A stretch of DNA of 64,000 nucleotides from Alphaproteobacteria bacterium (GTDB lineage: Bacteria > Pseudomonadota > Alphaproteobacteria > Micavibrionales > Micavibrionaceae): positions 372,001 to 436,000 of the forward strand of contig NZDE01000012.1 of NCBI GenBank assembly GCA_002690045.1. Reading direction: 5' to 3'. This document shows, piece after piece, positions 63,790 through 64,000 of this stretch (position 1 is the first letter of the stretch; the number at the start of each line of letters is the position of its first letter). The notes under the pieces are model-generated. The model saw only the letters and a list, made by a program, of their open reading frames with translations, did not search any database and was not told the DNA's origin. The position numbers and the translations under genes are program-made.

Positions 63790-64000
63790 TTAAACTTTAA
63801 GCATAATTTTGCCATCTGGTGTCTTAAACTGCTTACCGGAAGGTAGCGCCTTAAATGCCGGATCATTTGGATCCTCAAAAGTTGGAACAGCGCTTTCTGA
63901 AGATATAAGGTCTTCAAGCTGTGCCAGCACTTCATGCCCTTCTACGGCCTCAGCCGCTTGTTGATAAGCCGCATTAATCGCGTTTAATCTTTGGACATAT
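63790..64000 (-). CDS. Partial hypothetical protein (C-terminal part)
   Basis: The last 69 residues of a minus-strand gene whose start is beyond the right edge. The visible end is acidic and helical (AINAAYQQAAEAVEGHEVLAQL), then SAVPTFEDPNDPAFKALPSGKQF and ends DGKIMLKV. The stop at 63790-63792 lies 18 bp before the coiled-coil gene start, so the right-edge genes form a probable operon. No family is recognised. Confidence 0.6.
   Translation of the reverse strand, partial: YVQRLNAINAAYQQAAEAVEGHEVLAQLEDLISSESAVPTFEDPNDPAFKALPSGKQFKTPDGKIMLKV

Noticed and set aside
1-64000. tRNA, rRNA, CRISPR arrays, insertion sequences and attachment sites
   Set aside because: None was recognised by eye in the intergenic regions. 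A tRNA/ncRNA search would be decisive and could still find short RNA genes.

Overview
The window looks like a chromosomal segment of a free-living Gram-negative bacterium, most likely an alphaproteobacterium. By eye the GC content is moderate (mid-40s percent). The inference rests on several things seen together: a single bifunctional Rsh-type (p)ppGpp enzyme, a short PhoH ATPase, a receiver-only response regulator with an Arg-rich tail, an entericidin-like lipoprotein, an IcmT/TraK-family protein and several RND efflux systems. No rRNA, tRNA, CRISPR array, transposase, integrase or phage gene was recognised. No taxonomic marker gene is present, so the placement stays tentative.

Layout. 1-7.9 kb: the start of an unidentified gene, then one giant minus-strand gene for a 2477-residue repeat adhesin. 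It has an N-terminal retention-like domain, six tandem beta-sandwich repeat units, a von Willebrand A domain, RTX Ca-binding repeats and a type I secretion C-terminus. 8-14.3 kb: metabolic and signalling genes (succinate-semialdehyde dehydrogenase, a CheY-like regulator with a helical partner, IcmT/TraK, questin oxidase-like, pyridoxal kinase, glycosyltransferase). 14.3-17.3 kb: the class Ia ribonucleotide reductase small subunit behind two NrdR-like boxes, then a tandem array of three paralogous small membrane proteins, a C-terminal remnant of a fourth copy, and an entericidin-like lipoprotein. 17.3-28.8 kb: phoH, threonine dehydratase, an RsmC-like methyltransferase, rsh, an exosortase-associated acyltransferase-like GNAT protein, a TPR-methyltransferase, YceI and LysR.

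28.9-36 kb: an MBOAT/SGNH O-acyl transfer pair, an alpha/beta hydrolase overlapping an Old Yellow Enzyme, and a chemoreceptor with a Cache domain. 35.8-42.3 kb: a complete tetR-adaptor-HAE1 permease-outer membrane factor operon with two matching 16-bp putative TetR operators. 42.3-49.5 kb: a three-gene operon (DUF2269, DCC/DUF4166 fusion, saccharopine-dehydrogenase-like), MscS, and two adjacent paralogous VAO/PCMH-type flavoproteins. 49.5-56.5 kb: a MASE1 plus double CHASE histidine kinase, a Tsx/OmpK-like porin, a DUF2946-like protein, a sulfotransferase and a polysaccharide flippase. 56.7-61.3 kb: a heavy-metal RND permease and adaptor with a (His-Asp)n tail, preceded by a His/Cys-rich ORF that has no usable start codon unless one base is added to a T5 run. 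61.3-64 kb: an unfamiliar cluster of a secreted HExxH protein with a Pro-Glu-Lys-rich linker, a coiled-coil membrane protein and a truncated gene at the edge.

Common themes are cell-surface construction (adhesin, O-acylation, sulfation, flippase, glycosyltransferase), efflux of drugs and metals, and sensing. The most unusual items are the tandem small-membrane-protein array with its remnant, the apparently frameshifted His/Cys-rich ORF, the isolated IcmT homologue, the adhesin architecture, and the uncharacterised right-edge cluster.
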